Part shown: piece by piece, positions 18,652 through 26,317 of the stretch
Position numbering within the stretch: position 1 is the first letter of the stretch
Layout: each line of letters starts with the position of its first letter
Assembly (NCBI RefSeq): GCF_900099615.1
Contig: NZ_FMTE01000002.1
Coordinates: 392,230-456,229 of the forward strand
From: Borreliella japonica
GTDB lineage: Bacteria > Spirochaetota > Spirochaetia > Borreliales > Borreliaceae
Length of the DNA: 64,000 bases
Direction of reading: 5' to 3'
Made by a program: the position numbers and the translations under genes
The notes under the pieces: generated by a model
Databases searched by the model: none
What the model saw: only the letters and a program-made list of their open reading frames with translations
Told to the model about the DNA's origin: nothing

Positions 18652-19935
18652 CTATTGACTTTTAACTTTCTTGATTTTTGCCCCTAAATTAATTAGTTTG
18701 CTAACTACATCTTCGTATCCTCTTTCAATTTGATAAACATTTTGAATCTCACTGCGACCTTCAGCAACAAAAGCAGCAATAAGAAGAGACATTCCTGCCC
18801 GTACATCCGGAGAAGATAAAACATTGCCCTTAAGAGGAGATTTACCCGTAACTACTACACGGTGTGGATCACAGAGTACAATTCTAGCCCCCATTTTTAT
18901 TAACTTATCTACAAAAAACATCCTGGATTCAAACATCTTCTCAAAAACAAGGACTGTGCCTTCTACTTGAGTTGCAGTAACTATAATAATACTCATAAGG
19001 TCTGTTGGAAAGGCTGGCCATGGACCATCATCAATTTTTGGAATGTGCCCACCAAAATCTAGCTTAACTTTTAATTCTTGTTTATCTTTTACATATACAT
19101 TGTCCCTATCATATTCAAAATTAATACCAAGTCTTGAATATATATGCCTAATTAACCTGAAGTGCTGAGGATCCGCTTTTTTAATTTCCAACTCACCCCC
19201 TGTTAATGCAGCAAGGCTAATCAAAGAACCAACTTGCATGAAATCGGCTCCTATTCTAAATATGGTTCCACTTAATTTTTTTACACCCTTTATTTCTAAA
19301 ACATTTGAACCAATTCCCAAAATATTAGCGCCCATTGAATTTAGCATATTACACAAATCTTGAACATGTGGCTCACAAGCAGCATTCATAATAACGGTAT
19401 TTCCTTCGGCAAGAACTGCAGCCATAATGATATTTTCTGTAGCTGTAACAGAAGCTTCATCTAAAAACATTTCAACTCCAACAAGCTTATTGGCCTTTAA
19501 AACGATCCTTCCATCTTTTTTACTTAACTTAGCCCCCAGCTTACAAAGACCGTAAAAATGAGTATCAAGTCGCCTCTTTCCAATCACATCTCCTCCTGGA
19601 AGCGCCATATCTATTTCTCCAAATCTAGAAACAAAAGGTCCTAATAAAAGTATGGAAGCTCTAATTAAATCCGTAAGAGAAGAATCAATTTCTGTTTTTA
19701 CAACATTTAAAACTTTTATTTTTAAAGCATTTCCCTTTCTTTCGATCTCTGCTCCTATATCACTTAAAATATCCAAAACAACTTTCACATCATTAATATT
19801 AGGGATATTTTCTAAAATAACATCTTCATCGGTAAGCAAAGCGGCTAAAATACAAGGTAAGGCAGAATTTTTATTACCGCTAGCTGTAATTTGACCACCT
19901 ATCTTAAAACCACCTTCTACAATATAACTATCCAT
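18652..19935 (-). CDS. murA: UDP-N-acetylglucosamine 1-carboxyvinyltransferase
   Basis: Cytoplasmic first step of peptidoglycan synthesis: transfer of enolpyruvate from PEP to UDP-GlcNAc. The ATG with AGGAGG in front gives 427 residues starting MDSYIVEGGFKIGG. The PEP-binding GNKNSALPCILAALL motif is present. In the catalytic loop the usual Cys is replaced by Asp (ALPGGDVIGKRRLDTH, Asp116), the change known to keep activity but abolish covalent fosfomycin binding. The gene is followed, 344 bases on, by the MATE gene and preceded by the ymdB-like cluster. Confidence 0.96.
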   Translation of the reverse strand: MDSYIVEGGFKIGGQITASGNKNSALPCILAALLTDEDVILENIPNINDVKVVLDILSDIGAEIERKGNALKIKVLNVVKTEIDSSLTDLIRASILLLGPFVSRFGEIDMALPGGDVIGKRRLDTHFYGLCKLGAKLSKKDGRIVLKANKLVGVEMFLDEASVTATENIIMAAVLAEGNTVIMNAACEPHVQDLCNMLNSMGANILGIGSNVLEIKGVKKLSGTIFRIGADFMQVGSLISLAALTGGELEIKKADPQHFRLIRHIYSRLGINFEYDRDNVYVKDKQELKVKLDFGGHIPKIDDGPWPAFPTDLMSIIIVTATQVEGTVLVFEKMFESRMFFVDKLIKMGARIVLCDPHRVVVTGKSPLKGNVLSSPDVRAGMSLLIAAFVAEGRSEIQNVYQIERGYEDVVSKLINLGAKIKKVKSQ

Positions 19936-20037
19936 AATCCATCCTCCTATACATACTATACATAAGAAAACCAATAAAAATAAATCATACAGATAAGATC
20001 AATTAAACTTAAAAAAATATCTGAAAAAAAATAAATA

Positions 20038-20859
20038 TTAAAAAATATCCACATCTTTTAAACTTGATTTATAATCTATATATTCTCTAACAGCCTCTAC
20101 AGAAAAAGAATGCCCATCCTCATCGATATCAATTAAAACACCGTTAAAGCCAATCCCTTCCCAAGATTCATTAAATTTCTGATTTAAAAATCCTTTCAAA
20201 AATTTATCTATCTCTAAATTAGGATCATATCCAATAACGCTGTCCAAACTTCCAACCCTGCCTAAATCAGTTATAACAGCAGTATTATCTAAAATTCTCA
20301 AATCAGCTGTTAAAATTCTTTTCCCGGTTCCAAGACAGGCACTAACCCTTGATTTTAGATAAAAAAACAAAGCATTAACTTCAGCAGTAGTATTTGAATC
20401 AAAAAGAACAATAATATTGTTTGTTTGCATTTTGATTCTTTTATAAAAAAAATCAAAACTATAAAAAGGATGATTAAATTTATACTTAGTTACTCCTGTT
20501 TGACCTACAATTCTCATCACAGCCAATTTTTTACCATTAACATTATAAATAAAATAAGAATATCCTTTTAATTTTGAAGGACAATTTAAAGGCTTTAAAA
20601 TAAAATTATACTTATCAAGATCATCGGACAAATCGGATCTTGCAAAAGCATTTTCACCTAAGGTTAAAACATCAACTCCATACTTCTTCAATAAAAAGGC
20701 ATGCTTCTTGCCAAGTCCTCTTAAACCAGTAGTAAAATTATTGCCAGATATTACAAAATCAATTCTATTTCTAATCCTAAAGGATGATAAAAAAGATTTT
20801 ATTGCAATAATTCCAGCTTTACCAACAACCTCTCCAGAAATTAAAACCCTTAAAGACAC
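20038..20859 (-). CDS. Degenerate YmdB-like protein
   Basis: The 273-residue protein follows the YmdB fold along its whole length (ISGEVVGKAGIIAIKSFL, GVDVLTLGENAFAR, RILTADLRILDN, TDLGRVGSLDSVIGYD). The metal ligands of the family are changed: the first Asp of GDIVG is Glu, the GNH motif reads GEN, and the HTH that usually precedes the TADERIL-like segment reads GKR. It is probably a catalytically dead paralogue with a binding or regulatory role (inference). A canonical YmdB begins at the left edge of this window. It probably starts at a GTG after GAGAGG and lies in a row with lspA and nif3. Confidence 0.75.
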   Translation of the reverse strand: MSLRVLISGEVVGKAGIIAIKSFLSSFRIRNRIDFVISGNNFTTGLRGLGKKHAFLLKKYGVDVLTLGENAFARSDLSDDLDKYNFILKPLNCPSKLKGYSYFIYNVNGKKLAVMRIVGQTGVTKYKFNHPFYSFDFFYKRIKMQTNNIIVLFDSNTTAEVNALFFYLKSRVSACLGTGKRILTADLRILDNTAVITDLGRVGSLDSVIGYDPNLEIDKFLKGFLNQKFNESWEGIGFNGVLIDIDEDGHSFSVEAVREYIDYKSSLKDVDIF

Positions 20860-20872
20860 AAAGCCTCTCTTT

Positions 20873-21100
20873 TTATTGATCTAGTTCAAACAACTTAATG
20901 AGAAAACTTCTTACAATAAAAATTGACACAAAATATCCCACCAAAACAGCAAAAACAATCATCATGAAAATCAATATAAATTGCAAATAAGGCTTTACGA
21001 TAATATTAAACCTAACAACCAAAAGAAACTCTAAAAAAAAAACTAAAAGCATTAAAGATAAGTTCATTAACATGCATAAAATAAAACCCAAAATCTTCAT
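20873..21100 (-). CDS. Small membrane protein of unknown function
   Basis: A 75-residue, almost wholly hydrophobic protein with two predicted membrane helices (about residues 4-30 and 38-65) and a short charged tail ending FELDQ. No family was recognised. It is read four bases after lspA and thirteen before the ymdB-like gene, so it belongs to that operon. Confidence 0.65.
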   Translation of the reverse strand: MKILGFILCMLMNLSLMLLVFFLEFLLVVRFNIIVKPYLQFILIFMMIVFAVLVGYFVSIFIVRSFLIKLFELDQ

Positions 21101-21103
21101 GTA

Positions 21104-21610
21104 TTAAACGCTTTTCTTTTTATAAAAAAAATCATAAACCAAAAATAAAATCATTCCTATAACAACATAGCTATCTGCAAGATTAAAAGTAGGCCATCTG
21201 TCAAGTCCAAAAATTCCATAAAATTTGAAATCCAAAAAATCTACAACTCCAGAAGGTCTAAACAACCTATCAATAACATTTCCCACTCCCCCTGAAAAAA
21301 TTAATAAAAGTGAAATCCTGACAACACAATTTTTCTCTTTCAAAGAGAGATAAAAAACAAATATTAAAATTAAAATGGGTACTGCAAGAAAAAAAAATTT
21401 TTTCAAACTATAATGGATATTAGAACCTATAGAAAATAAAATGCCTGTATTTCTTACATGTATTATTCTAAAAAAATTCTCAAAAAAGGAAAAATATATT
21501 GAACCCAATTTGACATACTTCACAACCAAATACTTAGAAAGTTGATCAAAAAAAATCAAACTAATAATAAATACAAAAATATTGAAATATTGCTTACTTT
21601 TAGCGCTCAT
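21104..21610 (-). CDS. lspA: Lipoprotein signal peptidase (signal peptidase II)
   Basis: Inner-membrane aspartyl protease that cleaves prolipoprotein signal peptides after acylation, which matters in a lipoprotein-rich spirochaete. The 168-residue protein has four membrane helices and both catalytic motifs: GNVIDRLFRPSGVVDFLDF and FNLADS. It has the FFDQLSK motif near the N-terminus. An AAGGA ribosome site precedes the ATG. It lies between nif3 and the small membrane protein. Confidence 0.97.
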   Translation of the reverse strand: MSAKSKQYFNIFVFIISLIFFDQLSKYLVVKYVKLGSIYFSFFENFFRIIHVRNTGILFSIGSNIHYSLKKFFFLAVPILILIFVFYLSLKEKNCVVRISLLLIFSGGVGNVIDRLFRPSGVVDFLDFKFYGIFGLDRWPTFNLADSYVVIGMILFLVYDFFYKKKSV

Positions 21611-21620
21611 ACAAAAATCC

Positions 21621-22367
21621 TTATAAATTAGTATTTCTATAGATAAATTTAACCTCTAAATCTTCTTGAATTTTGAAATCTTCCATTAATTTAATTAAGC
21701 CAAAAGTTTCAGTAAAATAATGACCTGCAAAAATCAAACTCACACCGCATTCTTCTGCTAAAGAATATATTTGATGAGAAGTATCTCCGGTTATAAACAA
21801 ATCTACACCATGATATAAAGCCTCTTCAAAAAAAGAGTACCCAGAACCACTAACAATCGCAACCTTATTCACCGATTCTTTAAACTTTTTCGAAAAAAGA
21901 ATATGCTTATTTTCCTTTTTAATTTTTTCTAAAATTTCAGAAAAATCAAAATCAGAATCAGCAATAATTCCCAGATTAAACCCTCCATAATTTGCAAAAG
22001 CAAAAGGATTTTTTAATCCTAAAAAATCTGAGAATACCTTACTGTGGGAATAAACAGAATGAGCGTCCATAGGTAAGTGCACTGAATAAAGAGCTAAATT
22101 ATTTTCAATCAAGAATTTCATTTTATCATACATATTAGAAACAATGCGCTCTTTTTTTGACCAAAAAATACCATGATGAGTAATTAAAAAATCATTTCCC
22201 CTTGCTTCCTTTAAAGTTGAATAGCTAGCGTCAACCGCAAAAGCAATCTTGTTAGCCTTGGCATTAAGATTACCTACTTGAAGACCATTTAAATTTTTAT
22301 CAAAATGTTCATACTTCTTTATATCAAAAATTAAATCCAGTTTAAAAGACAAATCTCTCACATTCAA
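21621..22367 (-). CDS. NIF3-like dinuclear metal protein (YbgI family)
   Basis: The 248-residue protein matches the NIF3/YbgI family, sometimes annotated as a GTP cyclohydrolase I type 2 relative, with an uncertain biochemical role. The metal-binding LITHHGIFW motif, the HLPMDAH motif and the C-terminal AGHYFTE segment are present. It starts one base before the end of pgeF, so the two are translationally coupled. Confidence 0.9.
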   Translation of the reverse strand: MNVRDLSFKLDLIFDIKKYEHFDKNLNGLQVGNLNAKANKIAFAVDASYSTLKEARGNDFLITHHGIFWSKKERIVSNMYDKMKFLIENNLALYSVHLPMDAHSVYSHSKVFSDFLGLKNPFAFANYGGFNLGIIADSDFDFSEILEKIKKENKHILFSKKFKESVNKVAIVSGSGYSFFEEALYHGVDLFITGDTSHQIYSLAEECGVSLIFAGHYFTETFGLIKLMEDFKIQEDLEVKFIYRNTNL

Positions 22368-22368
22368 A

Positions 22369-23058
22369 TTAAATTCTCCAAATTAAAGCATAACTTTGAC
22401 CTTCTTTTAATCTTCTATAAGAATAAAGATTTTTCAAACAATACGTACAAAGTTTTGAATTATAAATATTTAAATTAAAACTAGAAAGCAAATTTAAATT
22501 AAAACTAGCATTATCAAAGTACATTTTATCATCTTTTACAGAAAAAGCAGTATTTAATAAACTTTTGCTAAATTTATTACTTACTTCTTCCAAGAAAGCT
22601 TCAGAAACCTCATAACAACAAGATCTGTTATGGGGTCCAAAAACAATTTTCAAATCTTCAAAAGATGATTCCATTTTTTCAAACAAAAACAACATTTTTA
22701 AAATAATCAATTTAAAACTTCCTTTATATCCACTGTGAACAAGTCCTATAATTTTTTTCACTGAATCATAAAAGTATACTGGAAGACAATCCGCAAAGTA
22801 AGCAACAAGAGCTACATCTAAAGAGCTAGTTATAAGACCATCTCCTTCTTGAAAATTTACAAAATCATCTTCAACTTTATAAATAATATCTGTGTGCAAT
22901 TGCTTTAAATATTTTATTTTCTTTGACTTAGGAACAAAGTTGAAATTATCATTACTAAGTTCTTTTAAATTTAGATTAAAAGGTTTTTTAGTATAAATCA
23001 TTCTAACATCATCAGCTACCCTAAATTCATAATAAAGTTCATGATCTATTGTTTTCAT
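22369..23058 (-). CDS. pgeF: PgeF/YfiH-family purine nucleoside or peptidoglycan-editing enzyme
   Basis: A 229-residue member of the multicopper-oxidase-like DUF152 family. In E. coli it removes wrongly incorporated L-Ser from peptidoglycan precursors; other members are purine nucleoside phosphorylase/adenosine deaminase-like. Visible motifs are LKQLHT, GDGLITS, ADCLPVYF with the active-site Cys, GLVHSGYKG with the metal-binding His, and CTYCLKNLYSYRR. Its ATG overlaps the lptB stop in an ATGA arrangement. Confidence 0.9.
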   Translation of the reverse strand: MKTIDHELYYEFRVADDVRMIYTKKPFNLNLKELSNDNFNFVPKSKKIKYLKQLHTDIIYKVEDDFVNFQEGDGLITSSLDVALVAYFADCLPVYFYDSVKKIIGLVHSGYKGSFKLIILKMLFLFEKMESSFEDLKIVFGPHNRSCCYEVSEAFLEEVSNKFSKSLLNTAFSVKDDKMYFDNASFNLNLLSSFNLNIYNSKLCTYCLKNLYSYRRLKEGQSYALIWRI

Positions 23059-23849
23059 AATCTAAATTCTTCTCCCAAATAAAGCTTTTTGGCCTTTTCG
23101 CTGCTTATTATATAATCAACATCACCCTCATCAAGTACTTGCCCCTGATAGACAATATAAGCTCTATCGATTATATCAAAAGCATCCCTTACATTATGGT
23201 CAGTAATAAGAACTCCAATGCTTCTTTCTTTTAAAATTTTTATTATATTCTTTATGTCTCCGATCGCAATAGGATCAATACCGGCAAAAGGTTCGTCTAA
23301 GAGCAAAAAATAAGGATTTACGGCCAAAGCTCTTGCTATCTCTGCCCGTCTTCTCTCTCCACCAGAAAGGGTATAAGCTTTTTGGCTTTGTATTCTTTTT
23401 ATCTCAAATTCTTTAAGTAAATTCACAAGTTCTATCTTACGCTCAGCCTTAGACAGATCTTCTCTTCTCTCTAAAGCAACCATAATATTCTCTTCAACTG
23501 TAAGTTCCCTAAAAATTGAAGCATCTTGGGGTAGATACACGATTCCTATCCGTGCGCGCTCATACATATTAAGAAATGAAATGTTATAATTATTTATTAA
23601 AACCTTGCCCGCATTAGGCCTAATAAAGCCTACAATCGTATAAAATGTTGTTGTTTTGCCAGCTCCATTTGGACCTAAAAGTCCTACAACCTCACCTTTA
23701 TGAATGTCAATCGAAATGCCATTAACAGCAAATTTCTCACCATACTTTTTAATAATGTTATCTGCTCTTAAGACAACATTATTAACAGAATTAAGGTTAA
23801 GACTTTCCTTAATCTCTTTTATTTTATTTTTTTTCTTAAGAAACATCAT
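23055..23849 (-). CDS. lptB: LptB-like ABC transporter ATPase
   Basis: Cytoplasmic ATPase of an Lpt-type transporter. All ABC motifs are intact: Walker A GPNGAGKTT, Q-loop YLPQDASIFRELTV, signature LSGGERRR, Walker B FLLLDEPFAGIDP and H-loop TDHNVRD. The first ATG with an AGG six bases upstream gives 264 residues, with about 35 residues before the family's usual start. It overlaps the end of lptA by 14 bases. Borrelia does not make LPS, so its cargo is probably another lipid or lipoprotein (inference). Confidence 0.9.
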   Translation of the reverse strand: MMFLKKKNKIKEIKESLNLNSVNNVVLRADNIIKKYGEKFAVNGISIDIHKGEVVGLLGPNGAGKTTTFYTIVGFIRPNAGKVLINNYNISFLNMYERARIGIVYLPQDASIFRELTVEENIMVALERREDLSKAERKIELVNLLKEFEIKRIQSQKAYTLSGGERRRAEIARALAVNPYFLLLDEPFAGIDPIAIGDIKNIIKILKERSIGVLITDHNVRDAFDIIDRAYIVYQGQVLDEGDVDYIISSEKAKKLYLGEEFRL

Positions 23850-24519
23850 TTTCAACCTGAGTAAACTCCCCCTCAACATCTCCCTCAAGTTTATACCTAT
23901 TAGTATTTGTATTAAAAATTATTCTAGAAGCAGAATAATGGTTATCTTTCTGATAAATCACTGGAACTCCCTCAAGAATTATTTCTTTTTCTTCTTTATT
24001 ATAAGTCCCACTCTCAGCTCTTGCGAAAGTATCGTCTTTATATATTTTAACAGAATATTGCATAATATAAACATTCGATTTATTACTGCCCTCAACTCTT
24101 TCTGCTTTAATGAGCATACTGTTTTCCAAGTCTTCAAGCTCAACCCCTTTTTGAAGATAAAAATTATCCAATTTTCTATTAAAAAACAAAAACTGGGCCT
24201 TAACATGCATCTTATTTTTATAATCCTCATAAAAAACATTGCCTCGAGCTTCAAGATATGAACCATTTTCTCCATAAATTTCAATTTCATCTGCTCTAAG
24301 TTTAAAATCTAACGAAATAACCTCTGAATTCCCTTTTAAAACAATTTTCCTATAAAAAGAAGACACTATTCCTTGTGCAAAATCTGACTTAAAGGTAAAA
24401 TTAGCACCTCTTTCTTCATTTTCCTTAATTTTTTCAGACTCAGGCCTAGATTCTCTTTGTGCTGCTTGAATATTACTAATAAAAATAATAAAAATCCATA
24501 TTAAAATTAAATCCCTCAA
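23836..24519 (-). CDS. lptA: LptA/OstA-like periplasmic protein
   Basis: A 227-residue protein with a signal peptide (about residues 1-19, ending near QAA) followed by repeated beta strands of the OstA/LptA jelly-roll type (LRADEIEIYGENGSYLEARGNVFYED). In LPS-making bacteria LptA forms the periplasmic bridge between LptC and LptD. It is read from an ATGA overlap with the upstream lptC-like gene and overlaps lptB downstream, so the three are one unit. Confidence 0.82.
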   Translation of the reverse strand: MRDLILIWIFIIFISNIQAAQRESRPESEKIKENEERGANFTFKSDFAQGIVSSFYRKIVLKGNSEVISLDFKLRADEIEIYGENGSYLEARGNVFYEDYKNKMHVKAQFLFFNRKLDNFYLQKGVELEDLENSMLIKAERVEGSNKSNVYIMQYSVKIYKDDTFARAESGTYNKEEKEIILEGVPVIYQKDNHYSASRIIFNTNTNRYKLEGDVEGEFTQVENDVS

Positions 24520-25043
24520 TTCATGATTCCTTCAACCCCAGAATCAAAATAAAAAACATTGCTCTTTAAAAAATAAGAAAATCCTTTTCCTTTTATTTTG
24601 CTATCATTAAACCTAATTAACACTAGCTCATTTGGTGGGGATTGCAACTTCTTGTCTTTCTCCTTCCATAAAAGCCTATTTGAATTAAGCAAATAATAAT
24701 TATTTTTATCCTCTATTTTAAATTCTACAGAATCTCTCATATCCAAATCCTTTGTAATATAAGAACCTTCTAAATTATTAAACTTCCCTGAAATTTCATT
24801 ATCTAGAGAATAATATAAAAATCTTCCATTTTCTGCCTTATAAATTTTATAATCATTAAAATAACTAAAACTTAAAGACTCTAAAACAGTTTGTTCTTTA
24901 TTGTATACAACATCATAATACTTGATTCCTAATATTTCTATTGAAGGAAACTTTTTAGCCACATCAGACCTATTAGAATATTCATCATAATCAAAAGTAC
25001 AAGCAAAAAACAAAAATAACGAATAAAGCCTAAGTATTTTCAT
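24516..25043 (-). CDS. LptC-like lipoprotein
   Basis: From the ATG the product is 175 residues with a short signal and a lipobox-like FFAC (Cys15). Unlike classical LptC, which is anchored by a membrane helix, it is probably lipid anchored. The beta-rich body ends with GKGFSYFLKSNVFYFDSGVEGIM, much like the end of LptC domains. Assignment rests on this and on the coupling to lptA and lptB. A TTG start five codons upstream is possible but less likely. Confidence 0.68.
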   Translation of the reverse strand: MKILRLYSLFLFFACTFDYDEYSNRSDVAKKFPSIEILGIKYYDVVYNKEQTVLESLSFSYFNDYKIYKAENGRFLYYSLDNEISGKFNNLEGSYITKDLDMRDSVEFKIEDKNNYYLLNSNRLLWKEKDKKLQSPPNELVLIRFNDSKIKGKGFSYFLKSNVFYFDSGVEGIMN

Positions 25044-25269
25044 AAATATTTTCCACAAGATTAGAAATTTTCTATTTAAATTGACAATCTATTAAGCATA
25101 ACAATATAACATTAAAAACTTTATCAAATATAATTTATTTATATAATCAATTATAATGTAAAAAATAAAAGCAAAATAAAAATACCACCCTTAAGAATAG
25201 TTTTCTGTATAAAAACTCTCCTAAAAATACAAAAAATTGAAACAAAAATACAAAAATTGCTCTTATTTT

Positions 25270-25304
25270 AGATAAGTATTAAATTGTAAATTTAATACTT
25301 ATCT
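25270..25304. repeat. Perfect 16-bp inverted repeat after ndk
   Basis: Arms at 25270-25285 (AGATAAGTATTAAATT) and 25289-25304 are perfect complements with a three-base loop. It stands 24 bases after the ndk stop. It is probably the ndk terminator, although it is AT-only in the upper stem and has no clear U-run on the minus strand. The rest of the 285-base gap up to the LptC-like gene shows nothing. Confidence 0.55.
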
Positions 25305-25328
25305 CTTTAAAGAAATGGATTATAAAAA

Positions 25329-25838
25329 TTAACAATAATAATGCTCACATTCATCATCTCTTTTATAGTTTAAAATTTCATTATCTTTAAACCAAATCGG
25401 TATTTCACGAATCGCATCTACCTCATTTGCAGATGCATGAATCACGTTATAAACTGAAAAACCTTTTTCATTTGAATACCTAAAACTATGATAAGCAAAA
25501 TCTCCTCGTATTGTTCCGGGAATGGCTAATTTTGGTTCAGTAGCACCACAAAGTTTCCTAACAACCTCAATGCTTTCAACCCCTTCAACAACAAATGCAA
25601 AAACAGGAGATTTAGAAATAAATTTAATTAAAGATTTCCAAACCTCTTCACTATGCCTAAAAGCAATATCATCATACAAATAATGTTTTTTTGCTATGCT
25701 CTCATCAACAACAAGCATTTTAGCAGCTACCATTTTTAAACCTACCCTTTCAAATCTAGAAACTACATCGCCAATTAAACCCCTTCTAACCCCATCTGGT
25801 TTAATAATACATAAAGTTTTTTGCAATAACATTGACAT
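25329..25838 (-). CDS. ndk: Nucleoside diphosphate kinase
   Basis: Equilibrates nucleoside tri- and diphosphates through a phosphohistidine. At 169 residues it is longer than the usual bacterial 140, due to an insert before the active site (about AYHSFRYSNEKGFSVY). The catalytic His is present (NVIHASAN), but the usual H-G-S-D-S is altered to H-A-S-A-N. The start MSMLLQKTLCIIKPDG has GGGAGG six bases upstream. It is monocistronic, flanked by gaps of about 285 and 175 bases. Confidence 0.95.
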   Translation of the reverse strand: MSMLLQKTLCIIKPDGVRRGLIGDVVSRFERVGLKMVAAKMLVVDESIAKKHYLYDDIAFRHSEEVWKSLIKFISKSPVFAFVVEGVESIEVVRKLCGATEPKLAIPGTIRGDFAYHSFRYSNEKGFSVYNVIHASANEVDAIREIPIWFKDNEILNYKRDDECEHYYC

Positions 25839-26013
25839 AAAATCCTCCCAAAATTTAGGACATGTATTTTAAAAAAATAATTAAATAAATTAAAATACCT
25901 AACTTAATAACAAAATTACATCTAATTGATTAAATTTATAAGAAATACCACAAATTATAAAGCACTTAGCATTATATTGAAAAATCAAAATATAACTTTT
26001 ACAAAGCCAACAA

Positions 26014-26313
26014 TTACATTCCAAAAGGAAGAGTACCCATGGTTTTTAATTTTATCTCTTCTTTAACCTTAGAAACAGCATCATTTAAAGCAGATTTAAC
26101 CATTTGCTCAAAAGCATCATTGTCTAAATCATTAAAAAATTCCTTATTGATTGAAACTTTTTTAACATTAAATTCGCCATCCATCTCAATAACAACAATA
26201 TTGCTACCTGCCTTACCACAAACCGTAATTTTGGACATTTCCTTTTTAATATTGTCAATATTACTCTTAACATTAGACATATTTTTTAAAAAATCTAACG
26301 GATTTACTGCCAT
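26014..26313 (-). CDS. ebfC: EbfC, YbaB-family nucleoid DNA-binding protein
   Basis: A 99-residue YbaB/EbfC protein, a homodimeric DNA-binding protein that in B. burgdorferi binds the erp operator and coats the nucleoid broadly. The N-terminal helix and the beta core (KITVCGKAGSNIVVIEMDGEFNVKKVSI) and C-terminal helix are typical. It lies four bases after dnaX, an arrangement conserved widely (dnaX-ybaB). Confidence 0.95.
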   Translation of the reverse strand: MAVNPLDFLKNMSNVKSNIDNIKKEMSKITVCGKAGSNIVVIEMDGEFNVKKVSINKEFFNDLDNDAFEQMVKSALNDAVSKVKEEIKLKTMGTLPFGM

Positions 26314-26317
26314 ATTT

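Noticed and set aside
23704..24261. Plus-strand 185-codon open frame across lptB and lptA
   Set aside because: Antisense shadow of two recognisable genes; composition is Ile/Phe/Leu-rich as expected from reversed Lys/Asn codons.
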